Made by a program: the position numbers and the translations under genes
Source: Papaver somniferum
Lineage: Eukaryota; Streptophyta; Magnoliopsida; Ranunculales; Papaveraceae
Reading direction: 5' to 3'
Length of the DNA stretch: 64,000 nucleotides
NCBI RefSeq assembly: GCF_003573695.1
Contig: NC_039361.1
Location: 133,456,777-133,520,776 of the forward strand
Shown: piece by piece, positions 12,532 through 23,405 of the stretch
Position numbering within the stretch: position 1 is the first letter of the stretch
How the letters are laid out: each line of letters starts with the position of its first letter
Notes under the pieces: model-generated
Seen by the model: only the letters and a program-made list of their open reading frames with translations
Told to the model about the DNA's origin: nothing
The model's database searches: none

Positions 12532-12971
12532 ACTATAGGGCTTGGTCTCAACCATACGAAGTTAGTGTAATTTTGTGTAGCGTCTTAATCCTGAGAGTAT
12601 TCAATTCTGGACTAGGTCCCGGGATTTTCTACATTTGCATTTTCCTCGTTAACAAAATCTTGTTGTGTCATTTACTTTTATATTCCGCATTATAAATGTT
12701 TTATTATAATTAAAGTAAATTACACAAACGTTAATTCCTATTTACTTGATAAGCAATCCTATTGTGTTTGGTTAAGTCCGAATCTTTGTATCAAGTAAAC
12801 ATACTTCGTTGTTGTATTGTCTCGATCTAGTATCCATAGACGATCACACGAAGTGTGAAACGATTAGTTATATTGTCCCGACTCAGTCCATATACAATCA
12901 CTTTCGGAGAAAGGACTTATAGGTAGGAAAAGTTTTATCTTGAGGTACATTTGGGTACCCTTTCCTTTTCA

Positions 12972-13467
12972 ATAAAAACTAATGTTTCAAGACGTTCATC
13001 TAGGGTATATATGGAAAACAATTGTGCCTATCATCATGTCCCAAGCTTTCCCAAAGCATTTACATTGTACATACCCAGTCAACGTTTTGATTGGTCATGG
13101 ATTGGGTGGGTTTCCCCAACCCAAGCCCCTCCCCTAAATAGAAGTGGCAGGTAATACATAGTCCAGCGTGATTTACCTTTAAATCCCACTTTTAGGATTA
13201 ACTGGGGGTTGTAATATCAAGTTAAGGTCACGTTAAGAGCAATGGGTATGGGTCGTGTGTTTTATGCAATATCTTATTCAAAATGGATGAAGAAAAGTAA
13301 ATGGTAGTATGTTTTTCTATTATGGACAAAGTGAAAGAGTGACATTAAACTGCTAACAATGTGTCGTATAGTGAACAATTTTAAATTATATAAAATAAAA
13401 TGAACGATGAAAGAAAACTAATGTTTAGAAGTTATCAAATAAATTCTTATAAATTTGGTTGGACAGT
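12972..13467. other. Spacer between two copia elements, no gene seen
   Basis: About 500 bp of noncoding sequence. A 67-codon frame at 12951-13154 spans the LTR boundary and shows no domain. Confidence 0.6.
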
Positions 13468-14604
13468 TGTTAGAGTACTGCTCGGTCGAACTCGCATGCC
13501 TTGATATCTCAAGCATGTTTGTCAATGTTAGTGAAACCATAAGTCTTGATTTCTAGCCTATTTATGGATTTCTCAGACTAGGACATAGTTTGTGTAGTTG
13601 AGCTTAGACTTCACGGCGTTTATCACTTGAAGACGAAGAACTACTAAGGAGAGATTATGGAACTTCATCGACAAAAGGTATGTGGAGACTTATACTCATC
13701 TATCACTTGGAAAGTCTATTTCTACTCTATCTTCTATATTGAGACATAAGTCGTGTTACGATATAGTTTTATCTATACACACTAGTATAGCACGCACGCG
13801 CTATGTGTCTGCCCTTCCGTTCGTTCCATAATGTATTTTGGGTTCATTAGTCAACGGTCAAAGTCAACAACCGATCAATGGTCCAAATCAACGATCAATG
13901 CCAAGCGCAAAAAGTAAATCCGACTAAACTCATTATTTTTCATTTAATAGTTTTTCAATTACTCTTAGTTTTGTAAGACAAAAAGACTTCGTTATACATA
14001 TGTAACTCATCGTAAAGTCTTGCAAAGACGAAAAGACGCATGTGCGATGTACCTGCCGACCTGTCCTTACTTTATAAAATCTATAAAACATAGGAGTAAC
14101 AAATTACAATATTTTAGGGGAACAATCTGCCTTCGAAAGAAGCACAATGTATGTGCATATGCACTTAAAGACTGCCAACTAACCTCCATATAAATGTACC
14201 TTTATTTTTGTACTACAAAATCAGTTCTGTACTCCAAAATCAACAGGCATATCTTCTTTGATCCAATCATTATCGACATCATTAGCAATGTCCTTCATTA
14301 CCCACCACACTGATTTTCCTAAGACTACCTTCAGTAAAGAATCAAGAGATCTATCTTGTAATCCGATAAACACCAATTAAATAACGTAACGTATCCAATT
14401 GTACAAAGTAATCATATCATTGTTCAAGATTCATTTTCACAGCCAAACCACCTGAAACTAAATGCAGAAGATGTCTGAGAGTTACTTGCTATGAAGTGTT
14501 CTAAGAATATCTAATACTTAGCTGAAAAGCATGACCCACTTTACCGAGTAATTTTATCCAACACTTAGCTGGTTTGATCTCCTCCTTGATACTCAATACT
14601 TAAA

Positions 14605-14817
14605 TCAGTGAAATGAAAGTGATCGTATAAATTTGGATAATAACCTTTCTTCATAGCCTCTCCAAGAAAGCAAAACCCATGATTCACTATGGCATAATTG
14701 ACTGATGCTAAGTGTTGAGTTTCCGCAGCCTTTGATAAACTCTAGGAAGTGACGTCTCATAAATTGATAAAATGTAGGCTTTGAAGGTGTATCTGGAATG
14801 GGACGTATCTCTATCAA
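14605..14817 (-). pseudogene. Possible second captured exon, family unknown
   Basis: An open - strand stretch of 70 codons: IRPIPDTPSKPTFYQFMRRH, then FLEFIKGCGNSTLSISQLCH. An AG acceptor-like TTTGATAG precedes it on the - strand. It lies downstream of the exon-like piece at 15103-15207 in the same orientation, so both may derive from one captured gene. No domain is recognised. Near 14650 a shifted frame continues as KKGYYPNLYDHFHFTDLSIE, suggesting a frameshift or exon boundary. Confidence 0.35.
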
Positions 14818-15102
14818 AGAAGATCAAGACAACCTCGATAGTCCAGGTTACAATAGCATGATAATACACTTACTCTGCAAGAGCAATATCATTTACAACC
14901 TACATATAATGGGTCCGATGGTCTCAGTTTTACAAAACAACACTAATAAAACTCCAACCAAGGTGTCAAAGAGATGGGACAATTAAAATCAAATAGAAGA
15001 ACAATAATGAAGCTTCACAATAAGTCACTGCATGCATAGTTCTTATGATTTAAAAATTATAGTAGTGGAGAATTTGTTGGCATCCCAACATCGCAAACTC
15101 AC

Positions 15103-15207
15103 CTTAATAGTATCTCGCAACCGCAGCTGCTAAAGCATCAAATCCTGTTCTGTAAGCACGGCTGAACAACCACCACCATCAGCAAATTCCCATACCTCTC
15201 CGAGAAG
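15103..15207 (-). pseudogene. Exon-like gene fragment, family unknown
   Basis: On the - strand, AG (intron side, ATTCATGCAG) precedes 105 nt and GTGAGTTTGC follows, giving good splice signals on both sides. The 35 codons read LLGEVWEFADGGGCSAVLTE, then QDLML, a TAG stop, then QLRLRDTIK. The composition and flanking sites look like a real coding exon of a host gene with one nonsense change. The parent gene was not recognised. Confidence 0.45.
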
Positions 15208-16110
15208 CTGCATGAATAAAAGCAAGTACTTTGCTTACAGTTTATATGATGTCTAATTGACGTACACGATGAGTTTATTACTTGGGATCCTTTTATAGAG
15301 CCATGGCGTTTTCAGTTAGAGATGGCCAGAAAGCAAGAACGAAGTGCGTTTTTAAACACCTCTGTTATGGCTGATCTCTTCCTGAATTCTACTTCACATC
15401 CCAACTTCAATGTCAAATAAAAACTCACTAATGTATAGAGAGACATACCAATCTTTCATAATTGTTCACTTGATTTTTCTACTTTAGAACAATTTCATGT
15501 TGGCTCAACAAACAAAAATAGTTACGAAATAATCAGAAAAGTATGGTGCATAGGTTCGAAAACTAAAACAGGTTGAATAGTGTGGGTTGCATAGCCAACA
15601 AATTACCACTGTAAAGCAAAAAGAAGACAGTTAAAAGCAGGCTAGATCGGAGCTCAGTGAACCTCCACCACAATAATCACATAGATAAACCTACAATTAA
15701 GAATTAAGAATTAAAAATTGGATTCATATAAAATAAATGAAGAAATGTATATCTCTCTTACATATTTCTCGAAATATGTGTTGGTAAGCTTTCGCTTCAA
15801 CCAAGTTAATCTTATATCATGAGAAAATTGTCGAGTAACATCTTACATGGTTTGTGTGATACAATCATTTGGTGTAAGACTTGGAATGTTTCAATAATTA
15901 TTATTTCAATATCTTGAAAATTGCTTTGATGCTAATAGCGTGTGAAAACGGCTATTGTCATTATAAAAGAATGTTTCAATGATTGAAATAAAGAGTTTAG
16001 AATCATGTAACCATCTTTGGATATAAGCATAGTGTGTTCGCATATTAGTGTATAAGTCCAAAACCGGGAGCCTAAAGTATGCATACAAAAAGGTTGTAGG
16101 AGATTGGGTA

Positions 16111-16228
16111 AGTATGCGTTCCCGTATGCATACTGGAGGAAGTTCACGTCCGTGAATTTTTGCGGAGTTTGAAAACCAAAACCAAACTCATCAGGTTACC
16201 TAAAGTACGCGTACCCGTACGCATACTT
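16111..16228 (+). repeat. Two copies of the 24-bp palindrome module
   Basis: Copies at 16111-16134 and 16203-16228 have arms AGTATGCGTAC/GTACGCATACT (with substitutions) around a CC centre. Their starts are about 93 bp apart, the same period as in the LTR fragment at 40454-40663. Confidence 0.8.
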
Positions 16229-17815
16229 AAGTCGGTTACTTTCTAAAATCGGTTGTACAAGAACCTAAAACAGTCATCAATAAGGAATGCAATCTTTGCA
16301 AACCGTGGCTATAATGTTCATGTATTGATTCGAGTGAATCAAACCGATTTTACTTCAATTGTGTTCTTGTATAAATCTATGAGAATATAGCAATTGTACA
16401 ACTCTTTAACTAGTTTCATTTGAGTCATTTGAACTAATTATCGTTAAGATGAATAAGGTTGATATGAGAGTAATCATATGGCTAACCTCGGTTAACTATT
16501 TGTGAAACAACATGGTGTACACGTTTGGGTACGGTTACATAAACCTAAATGAGGGTACATTTAATTTGTATGTAACAAGCTAAGTTCTATCTAAAAGTTG
16601 AAAGATATTAGCTTGGTTGAATCAGGTTTTTTCATCTAACGGTGAACATTGAATGCTTTGTTACCAAGGTAACTTGGATTGCAAACCCTCATTTGAAAAC
16701 TATATAAAGGAAAACTCTAGCAACTGGGAAACCTAATCCCCACACCTCATGTGTGTTACTAGTTGCATAACTAGAGTCGATTCTCCTTTAACCTTAGGTT
16801 TCTTCTCGAGACCCTGTAGGTTAACGACATGAAGACTTCATTGGGATTGTGAAGCCAGACTCAACTATTCTCTTTGTAGTTGCGCGATATGATCTTGCTG
16901 TTTCTATCGTGATTGAGTGCAATTGTAAAATTGGCTTGAGATTTATATCTCCGATAGGCAAGATAGAAAAGTAGCCACAAACACCTTCGTCTCATCGTTT
17001 GTGATTCCACAATAACTTGTTTCGCTAGTCGATTAATTTTACTGTGAGGTGATTGATAATACTAGGCTTTTCTTCGGGAATATAATTCTGGTTTATCAAT
17101 TGGTTCATGTTCACCTTGATTTATAAAAAGACGGAACAAAAACTCTTGAGTATTTCTGTGGGAAACAGATTTATTCAATCCTATAGACTTTTTTGTGTGA
17201 GACAGATTTGTTTATCAAGTCTTCGACTTTGGGTCGTAGCAACTCTTAGTTGTGGGTGAGATCAGCTAAGGGAATCAAGTGCGTAGTATCCTGCTGGAAT
17301 CAGAGACATAAGGAGCGAAACTATACCTTGAATCAGTGTGAGATTGATTAGGGTTCAACTACAGTCCAGTCTGAAGTTAATTGGTAGTAGGATAGTGTCT
17401 GTAGCGGCTTAATACGGTGTGGTGTTCAATCTGGACTAGGTCCCGGGTTTTTTTCTGCATTTGCGGTTTCCTCGTTAACAAAATTCTGGTGTCTGTGTTA
17501 TTTCTTTTACGCATTATATTTTGTTATATAATTGAAATATCACAGGTTGTGCGTTAAGAGCAATCAATTATAATATGCAACCTTTGGTTGTTGATTGACC
17601 GTTCAAATTACTCCTCTTATATTCAATCGGGCTCGCAGATTTCTATTTGCTGATTGCGGATTGAATTAAGAGTTAGAGATATTAAAATCTTTGATATACT
17701 TTATTCTAGATTGATCCTGACTGTCTAGTTGATTCTCTAGAGAGTGTAACGGAGTAAGTCCTCTCAGATTTCCAAACGAATTGTTGGGTGTGGTTGTTAG
17801 ATCCCCGCATTTTCA

Positions 17816-19734
17816 ACAGCTGATTGTCTGTCATATATTTTAGATTTTCATTCCAAACGGCTAATAATCTGTCGTGTATGCTATTTTTTTATTAAACGAG
17901 GACAATATGATGTGCAATAAAGATTACCAAGCACCACTTCACGTGAAGAAATGCTTGAAAGATAATTAAATAAGAATTTATTTTATTTTATTTTATTCGA
18001 AAAAGAGGCGCACCTCTTACATTAAAATTGTTACAGGAATGATTTTTGAGATTAAAACCATTACAATGTATTCAAAGACAACATATTCAAGACTTAAAGT
18101 ACGTACCATTTTAAACACTCAAGACTCTGCACATATCAGAGAATTCAACTTACAATTATCAAAACCATCAAATGCCAAAAACTGGTAGTCGAAACTGGGT
18201 TAAATGGCCATATATTTGGATTGTGATAAGCAATACCAAATAATTTAACATAATTGCACAAGAAAGAGATGTTAGGTTCAATAAGTGAGATATCCATTTT
18301 TTAAGGTTTTTCATAACTAAGTTAAATGACCATGTTCGGGTTGTAGAAGACAACATCAAAAAGTTGAACAACACTGCACAAGGCAGAGAAGTTAGGATTA
18401 GCAGTTGAACCATCCAGTTGTCAAGTTTTTCCATGCTAAAATAACTACAATAACAAAATAAAATAAAATTAAAGTAGAGGTAATAAGAAACTCGGTTTGA
18501 ATCGGTGTCTAACAATCTAAAATAAAATGAACTAGTATAAAACGGTCTGAAACGGTGCCCGAGTCTTAGTAATTGGTGTTGCCACTATTAATGTTGTTGT
18601 TGTTTTTGTTGCTGATATTGCTAATGTTTATGTTGTTTTTGTTCTCACTGGTGCTGATATTGGAGAGCTTGATGCTTTTTTTTTTTCTTACTGAATCTGG
18701 TGTTCTTTTGGAAACAAGCAATCCAGTGAAATTAAACCCCATCATGAATTTACAAAGCAAAATCAGATCAAACAACAAAGTTTTGAAACAAGATCCTCAA
18801 AAGTAATGACTGAGAAATTAATTAAAAAAAAAAGATTAAAAATTCTAAATTTTGATGTAATCGAAGATTTGAAATAACAAGAGATAAATCGAATCCAAAG
18901 GAAACCAGCAAGAACTAGGAACGAGGATGGAAGAACAGACAAAGGTAGAAAGCTCTAAATCTATCAAATTAAAAATAAAAGTCAACACAATAAGAGGTAG
19001 AGAGGACTAAGATGAGTGAATGAAAACAAATCTGAGCAGCTAGCCTTTAGGATCTGTAGGTTCCTCTTATCGGTTTCAGAGAAGAAAGAAAGAGTTGGTC
19101 GAAGAAGAATAAAGAGGTAAAGAAGGATTGAATGATCCTCATGGGGGATCAAATTTTATCAAATTGATAGTCTCCTTCTTTTTCAAGGAGAACACTCCTT
19201 GCCATACCCTTGGTCTAAGCTAAGAAACTTACTTTGTCGCTTTTGTGGACAAATATTCTTTAAAAAATAAATAGACAAATCATATTTTATTTAGAAAATT
19301 TGAAAAGATATTCTGATTTGTTATTTTAAGAAAATAACGCAGTGAGTCAACTCAGCTAAATCAAATAACTGAGTGAATCAGCTCCGACTAAATCTCAGTT
19401 ATGAGATGGGTTGACCCGTGCTTGACCCGATGCACTTTCTTCTTTTCCATGTTTAATCAACTTTGGGTCGTTTTCTAAATCAAACGGTATAATCAAAAAT
19501 CTTTAAATATCAATTAAACTTTCTGAAATTTTCTTAAGGCATAATGAATAGAAATTGGCATAAAAATGATCTTCAGTTCTTTATATTCGGTGTGAATGAC
19601 TAACCGTGGCTCTAGCCCCCTACCCCCGCCCCAAGAAAAATCATTAAAACCATAAAAACACCCTTATTTTTATTATATATTTTATATTTAGTCCACACAA
19701 TTCTTATATTTAGTCCACTAATGTTTTATAAAAG
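17816..19734. other. Noncoding stretch upstream of TBL-B
   Basis: No recognised gene. Frames at 18168-18515 (-), 18566-18778 (-) and 18573-18806 (+) arise in low-complexity GTT/TTG-rich DNA (about 18577-18680) and overlap each other. Nothing else was identified. Confidence 0.55.
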
Positions 19735-20060
19735 AAAATTTAATAAAAAATTGGTTTAAAAGACCAAAATCAACAACTCCTGGGTGAAAAGCATATTTAG
19801 ATTTTGATACTGTTTAAATGGACAAGAGTGTAAAAATAGCCATGATGTAAACAGTTTCATCCTACCCATTTTCAAATATTTTTTCTTATTTTTAATTTAC
19901 ATCAGCATGCATCTAGTTTCATCCTTATTATTTTTTAAGTTTAAGTCAGGATGAATCCAGTTTCATCCTTACTATTCTTTTGGTGTCCATTTCACCCATA
20001 CTAATTTTTGCTCGTCCATTTGAAGCATGTTTTAAAAATATTTGGACAAATGACTCATTT
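19735..20060 (+). repeat. Dispersed noncoding repeat, copy 1
   Basis: About 325 bp that recurs in inverse orientation at 55150-55460 at high similarity. Shared landmarks: CCAAAATCAACAA near one end, TTTGATACTGTTTAAATGG, GTAAACAGTTTCATCCTACC, and GTCCATTTGAA near the other end. Inside, short units containing CAGTTTCATCC alternate. The size and lack of coding fit a MITE or another short non-autonomous element, but terminal inverted repeats and target duplication were not resolved. Confidence 0.7.
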
Positions 20061-20998
20061 TCCGAAAATTTAAACCCCTCATTCATAATATCTGGCTCCG
20101 CCCCCGATGAGATAGGGACTCATGTTAGTAGTCCAATTAAGTCCATCGCAATTCGCAAACATTACAAATGCACAACGTTATTCTCTTTAATTATTAGTTA
20201 GTCGATAAGTAACAATCACCAAAATACCCTAAATTATTTTGTTATGAGGCTGCTGCTACTCGCTAGTTAAGTAACAACAAATGAAAACGAAAAGAATGCA
20301 ATTTTCTCACTAGTATACATAAATAAAATATGCATTTTTGGTGTTTTTATAATGTCGAAATCATGAGGTCTACTTCTGAGACACTTTACCTACCATTTAT
20401 ATTTAAATCGAAAAAACTTCATTGACGAATAGACAAAATGTGATAATTAATTAAGAACAGACACCCTATCACACTGAGGATACATAATTCAACGTTGGAA
20501 GATTCGATTTACTAGTAGTTAGTTTTTCTAGTTTTCGATTATACTAACACGGCAAAATGACTGGCGGCTGAATATTCAAAATTGGCCTCTTGAACATATT
20601 TTTGGTTTTATACGGTCCTGTCTGACATTTGATTCTCTCTATTATATGAATTCCAGCTTAATTTTACTAATAACAGAAGTGATCCATAATTATAATCACA
20701 ATAAATGCAGCGTAGTGGTGGTATTAGTACCGATGATTTATAATTATCCATTTATGATTAATTTCAACCTGGGTTAGAAAATTCATTTACTTGATTAATC
20801 ATTTTGATTCGACCAATAATGTGTTAGTATACCGATAAGAGACCATTGCCTCTTTCTTGGTGTCTTCCTCGAGCATTTGATTTTTCATATATCAAGTGAT
20901 TAAGAGTATTACGAACAAATTCAGTTTAATTCTCTGTACTCTTACCAAAATATAGACAATCCATCTTTATATTACCAGCTGCAGTTTAAAAACCATTC
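20061..20998. other. 5' flank of TBL-B
   Basis: About 940 bp of AT-rich DNA leading to the ATG at 20999. A TATAGAC-like stretch at about 20951 is the only weak TATA candidate. No clear promoter element can be assigned from sequence alone. Confidence 0.4.
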
Positions 20999-23405
20999 AT
21001 GAGAAAGCTTAGGAGTTTAGAGAAGTTATGTCGCTTGTTAGGGGTATCCTCTCACAATCGCCTGAAAATACAAGGATCATTAACGCTTTTTGGTTTTGTT
21101 TTTGTTGAGATTATTAGTCCCACATTGTTTGGGCAATCTAAGATCCTGCGATTTATAATCCTATGGGCCTCTCCACTCATTGCCAATTGGTTTTGAGTTG
21201 GATGCCCGTATTCTAACATGGTATCATAGCAGGCTATTTGCGACGAGTCATCATTGACCGCGCCTTTACTCCGCGTCACCCGATTTAATTGTCCACGTGT
21301 TAGACCCAACGAGGCTACACGTGAGGGGGCGTGTTGAGATTATTAGTCCCACATTGTCTGGGCATCTAAGATCCTGCGGTTTATAATCCTAAGGGCCTCT
21401 CCACTCATTGCCAATTGGTTTTGAGTTGGATGCCCGTATTTTAACAGGTTTCGTTCTTGGAGCTTCAATACTTCTTCTTACCACTATCATATTCATGTTC
21501 CCTTCAATTTCCCTATCGTTAATGAATCCCATGCTTCAAAACAGTGCTAATATATATTTTCATATACCTTCTTTTGGGCATAGGCATTCTAATACTTCAA
21601 ATGGTACCACGACTACAAACGTAGATACTAGTACTACCACTAATTCTACTTCCTCTTCTCCTCTCGAGGTGCTCAAAAACGCCCCTAGCAATAATCAAAG
21701 TAAAAGGAAGAGCAGTAAAAAGAGTTCTAATAACTCAAGTCTTGTTTTGGCTGATCTACCTGGTGGAGAATCTGTCAATACAAATGATAATTCTATTGCA
21801 AGGGCAGGCAACTTTTCTGGTAGTAGTAGTAGTAGCAGTACTAGACTAAACGATGCCAAGAAACAAGAAAAGAGTTGTGATTCTTGTGATGGCGATAGCA
21901 ATGTTTTTGAAGGTGAATGGGTTAGGGACGTCGAAGGCCAACCATATTATCCTCCTGGTTCTTGTCCTTTTGTCGACCAAACCTTTTCTTGTTACCACAA
22001 TGGAAGACCTGATGATCAGTTCCTCCAGTGGCAATGGCAATGGCAATCTAAGCAAACAAATGCAAGGTGTAACGATATACCCAGGTAAAAGTCAGTGCTT
22101 GCCAAACGGTGAGCTGCCTGTTTATATTTAGAACATCGGCATATTTGACTTCTAACAGATGGCTTTTTGTGTGTGTGCGTGCAGCATCCTTAATGCAACT
22201 GATTTCCTGGAGAGATTGAGAGGGGGAAAATTGGTATATGTTGGGGATTCATTAAATAGGAATATGTTCGTGTCTATGTTGTGCATACTTTGGACTGTCA
22301 TTCCAGATAAGAGCAGAGTTTTTAGGATCCATAAGACTGATGGATACGCTATGAGATTTGAAGTAAGTACTCTTATTGTGTTTTTTAGCATTGTGATGAG
22401 GATATGATATCCTAACTATGCACATTTGTTGATAAAGAAAAACTAACCATATGCTTGAATTTTAAACTTTAGGACTACAACTGTACAGTAGCATTTGTCT
22501 GGTCTGCGTTTCTTGTGGATGAGACAAAAAGAAATACTCGTAAAAACAAAATGGTAACACCAGGGACTGAAACTCTAAGGTTGGATTTGATTGACGAGGC
22601 TGCGTCATCAGTATATCATGATGCTGATGTTATAGTTTTCGATTCGATGCATTGGTGGACTGGTTCTAAAACCAATAACGGGTAAGTAACATGCAAAAAA
22701 TATCATACTTTTCATTGAAAGAAAAGGCTTGTATATATAGGTGCTGCTGATGATGAAAATGTCGTGCCTTACAAAAACACCGATTGCTGCAGAATAAACT
22801 ACTTTCAGGATGGTAATTACGTGTATCCTAAACTTAGTATGTTTGAAGCATATAAGAAAGGTCTTACAACATGGAGGAGATGGATTGACAAGAACATTGA
22901 TTCTAATAGAACCCAAATCGTTTTTAGAGGATATTCGATTCCCCATTATGTGTAAGTGCTAACCCAACCTTCAATATCACTCTCTCAGCTCACCGTCTTG
23001 TTGTTGAATGACTTATATATAGTTGGTCATTATGTGTAATGCAGAGGCGGGAAATGGAACACAGGTGGAAAATGCAACAGAGAGACGGAGCCAATCATGA
23101 GTAATGAAAAATACAAAGAGATGTACCCGTCGCAAGTGAAAATACTAAATGATGCTCTAAGACAAATGAAGACTCCTGTTTTATTTCTGAATATTAGTAA
23201 GCTATCTTACTATCGAGCCGATGCACACCCTTCAGTGTATGGCAAAGATTTGAAAACTGCTGAAGAGAAGAATGAAGCCCTTAATCATCAAGATTGTATT
23301 CATTGGTGCTTGCCTGGTGTGCCTGATACATGGAATAAGTTGTTGTATGTATCTTTATTGAAGGCCGGTAAAGGATCTTTTGGCCACCGCAAAACCGAAA
23401 CTTAA
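20999..23405 (+). CDS. TBL-B: TRICHOME BIREFRINGENCE-LIKE polysaccharide O-acetyltransferase, split by a TRIM
   Basis: Exons: 20999-21092 plus 21448-22084 (TRIM between), 22185-22362, 22473-22681, 22793-22951, 23045-23405, all GT-AG. With 21093-21447 removed they sum to 1638 nt, an unbroken 545-residue frame. Product order: short N-terminal tail, membrane anchor (LTLFGFV then [15 protein letters not shown]), Ser/Thr/Asn-rich stem, PMR5N domain ([35 protein letters not shown]), PC-esterase with GDS in [10 protein letters not shown] (22243-22251) and DxxH in [14 protein letters not shown] (Asp 23292-23294). TBL enzymes acetylate cell-wall polysaccharides in the Golgi. Oddities: a tandem TGGCAA run (QWQWQWQ) at the end of PMR5N, and the TRIM, which shifts the frame by one and brings stops unless spliced. 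If it is not spliced, only an anchorless product could arise (next ATG near 21522). Confidence 0.85.
21103..21446 (+). mobile_element. TRIM (terminal-repeat retrotransposon in miniature)
   Basis: Terminal direct repeats of 116 and 115 bp (21103-21218, 21332-21446) start TGTTGAGATTATTAGTCCC and end TAACA. LTR1 is followed directly by TGGTATCATAGC (21219-21230), close to the initiator-methionine tRNA primer site TGGTATCAGAGC. LTR2 is preceded by the purine tract GTGAGGGGGCG. Only about 113 bp lie between the LTRs and nothing is coded. It sits in TBL-B exon 1 inside the transmembrane codons. The flanks are GGTTTTGTTTT (left) and GGTTTCGTTCT (right), longer and less exact than the usual 5-bp duplication. 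Confidence 0.9.

Larger units (their letters stand above)
2403..12971 (+). mobile_element. Non-autonomous Ty1/copia retrotransposon (gag only), family 1
   Basis: Two long direct repeats (2403-5020 and 8522-12971, the second interrupted) start TGTTAGAGCATTG and bracket about 3.5 kb. The internal part codes a SIRE-type copia gag (UBN2 family) but no protease, integrase, reverse transcriptase or RNase H could be found, so it resembles TR-GAG type derivatives. Flanks are ATAAC (2398-2402) and ATAAA (12972-12976), a 4/5 match that may be the decayed target duplication. The 5' LTR lacks about 208 bp at its 3' end, and the primer binding site and gag start are missing with it, so a deletion spans that junction. 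Movement would have needed a partner copia element in trans. Confidence 0.8.
8522..12971 (+). repeat. 3' LTR of copia family 1, interrupted by a gypsy solo LTR
   Basis: Starts TGTTAGAGCATTG and ends GGGTACCCTTTCCTTTTCA. It aligns with the 5' LTR from 2403 except for 10905-12531 plus one copy of ACTAT. Without that insert it is about 2.8 kb. Numerous substitutions and small indels separate the two LTRs, so the element is not very recent. Confidence 0.85.
13783..15745 (-). mobile_element. Insertion of about 2 kb with gene-fragment content (unclassified)
   Basis: The copia family 2 LTR breaks after ATCTATACACA and resumes with TATATCTCTCTTACATATTTC. About 18 bp of the LTR seen in the intact copy at 40061-40080 is missing at the join, so the boundaries are approximate. 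The left end contains CTAGTATAGCACGCACGCGC, which is reminiscent of Helitron-like termini, but no convincing CTRR hairpin end was found. On the - strand the insert contains exon-like pieces with splice sites (15103-15207; about 14600-14800). Carriage of gene fragments by a transposon is therefore suspected. Alternatives are an old retrogene or genomic filler. Confidence 0.45.
13468..17815 (+). mobile_element. Solo LTR of copia family 2, interrupted by about 2 kb
   Basis: Starts TGTTAGAGTACTGCTCGG and ends CCCCGCATTTTCA. Flanks ACAGT (13463-13467) and ACAGC (17816-17820) match at 4 of 5 bases, consistent with a target duplication. The LTR body is recognised by comparison with 39778-40676 (5' half, uninterrupted) and with the inverse of 38411-39660 (3' half). 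It shares GGACTAGGTCCCGGG and CCTCGTTAACAAAAT with family 1. There is no internal domain. A TATATAAA lies at 16701-16708. Two copies of the AGTATGCGTAC palindrome module lie at 16111-16134 and 16203-16228, 93 bp apart. Confidence 0.8.

Noticed and set aside
13778..13810. Firm Helitron call for the insertion in the copia solo LTR
   Set aside because: The left edge looks similar but no 3' hairpin with CTRR and no A|T insertion junction could be shown; kept as unclassified.
18168..18806. Overlapping frames on both strands with Leu/Asn-rich products
   Set aside because: Produced by GTT/TTG trinucleotide-rich low-complexity DNA; no start context, no domain.
21408..21446. TBL-B starting within TRIM LTR2 ([12 protein letters not shown])
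   Set aside because: That start is a TTG inside the TRIM; a proper ATG with N-terminal TBL sequence exists at 20999.
21852..22131. Alternative-frame products over TBL-B exon 1
   Set aside because: Shadow frames of the real coding exon, which carries the PMR5N domain and correct splice phase.
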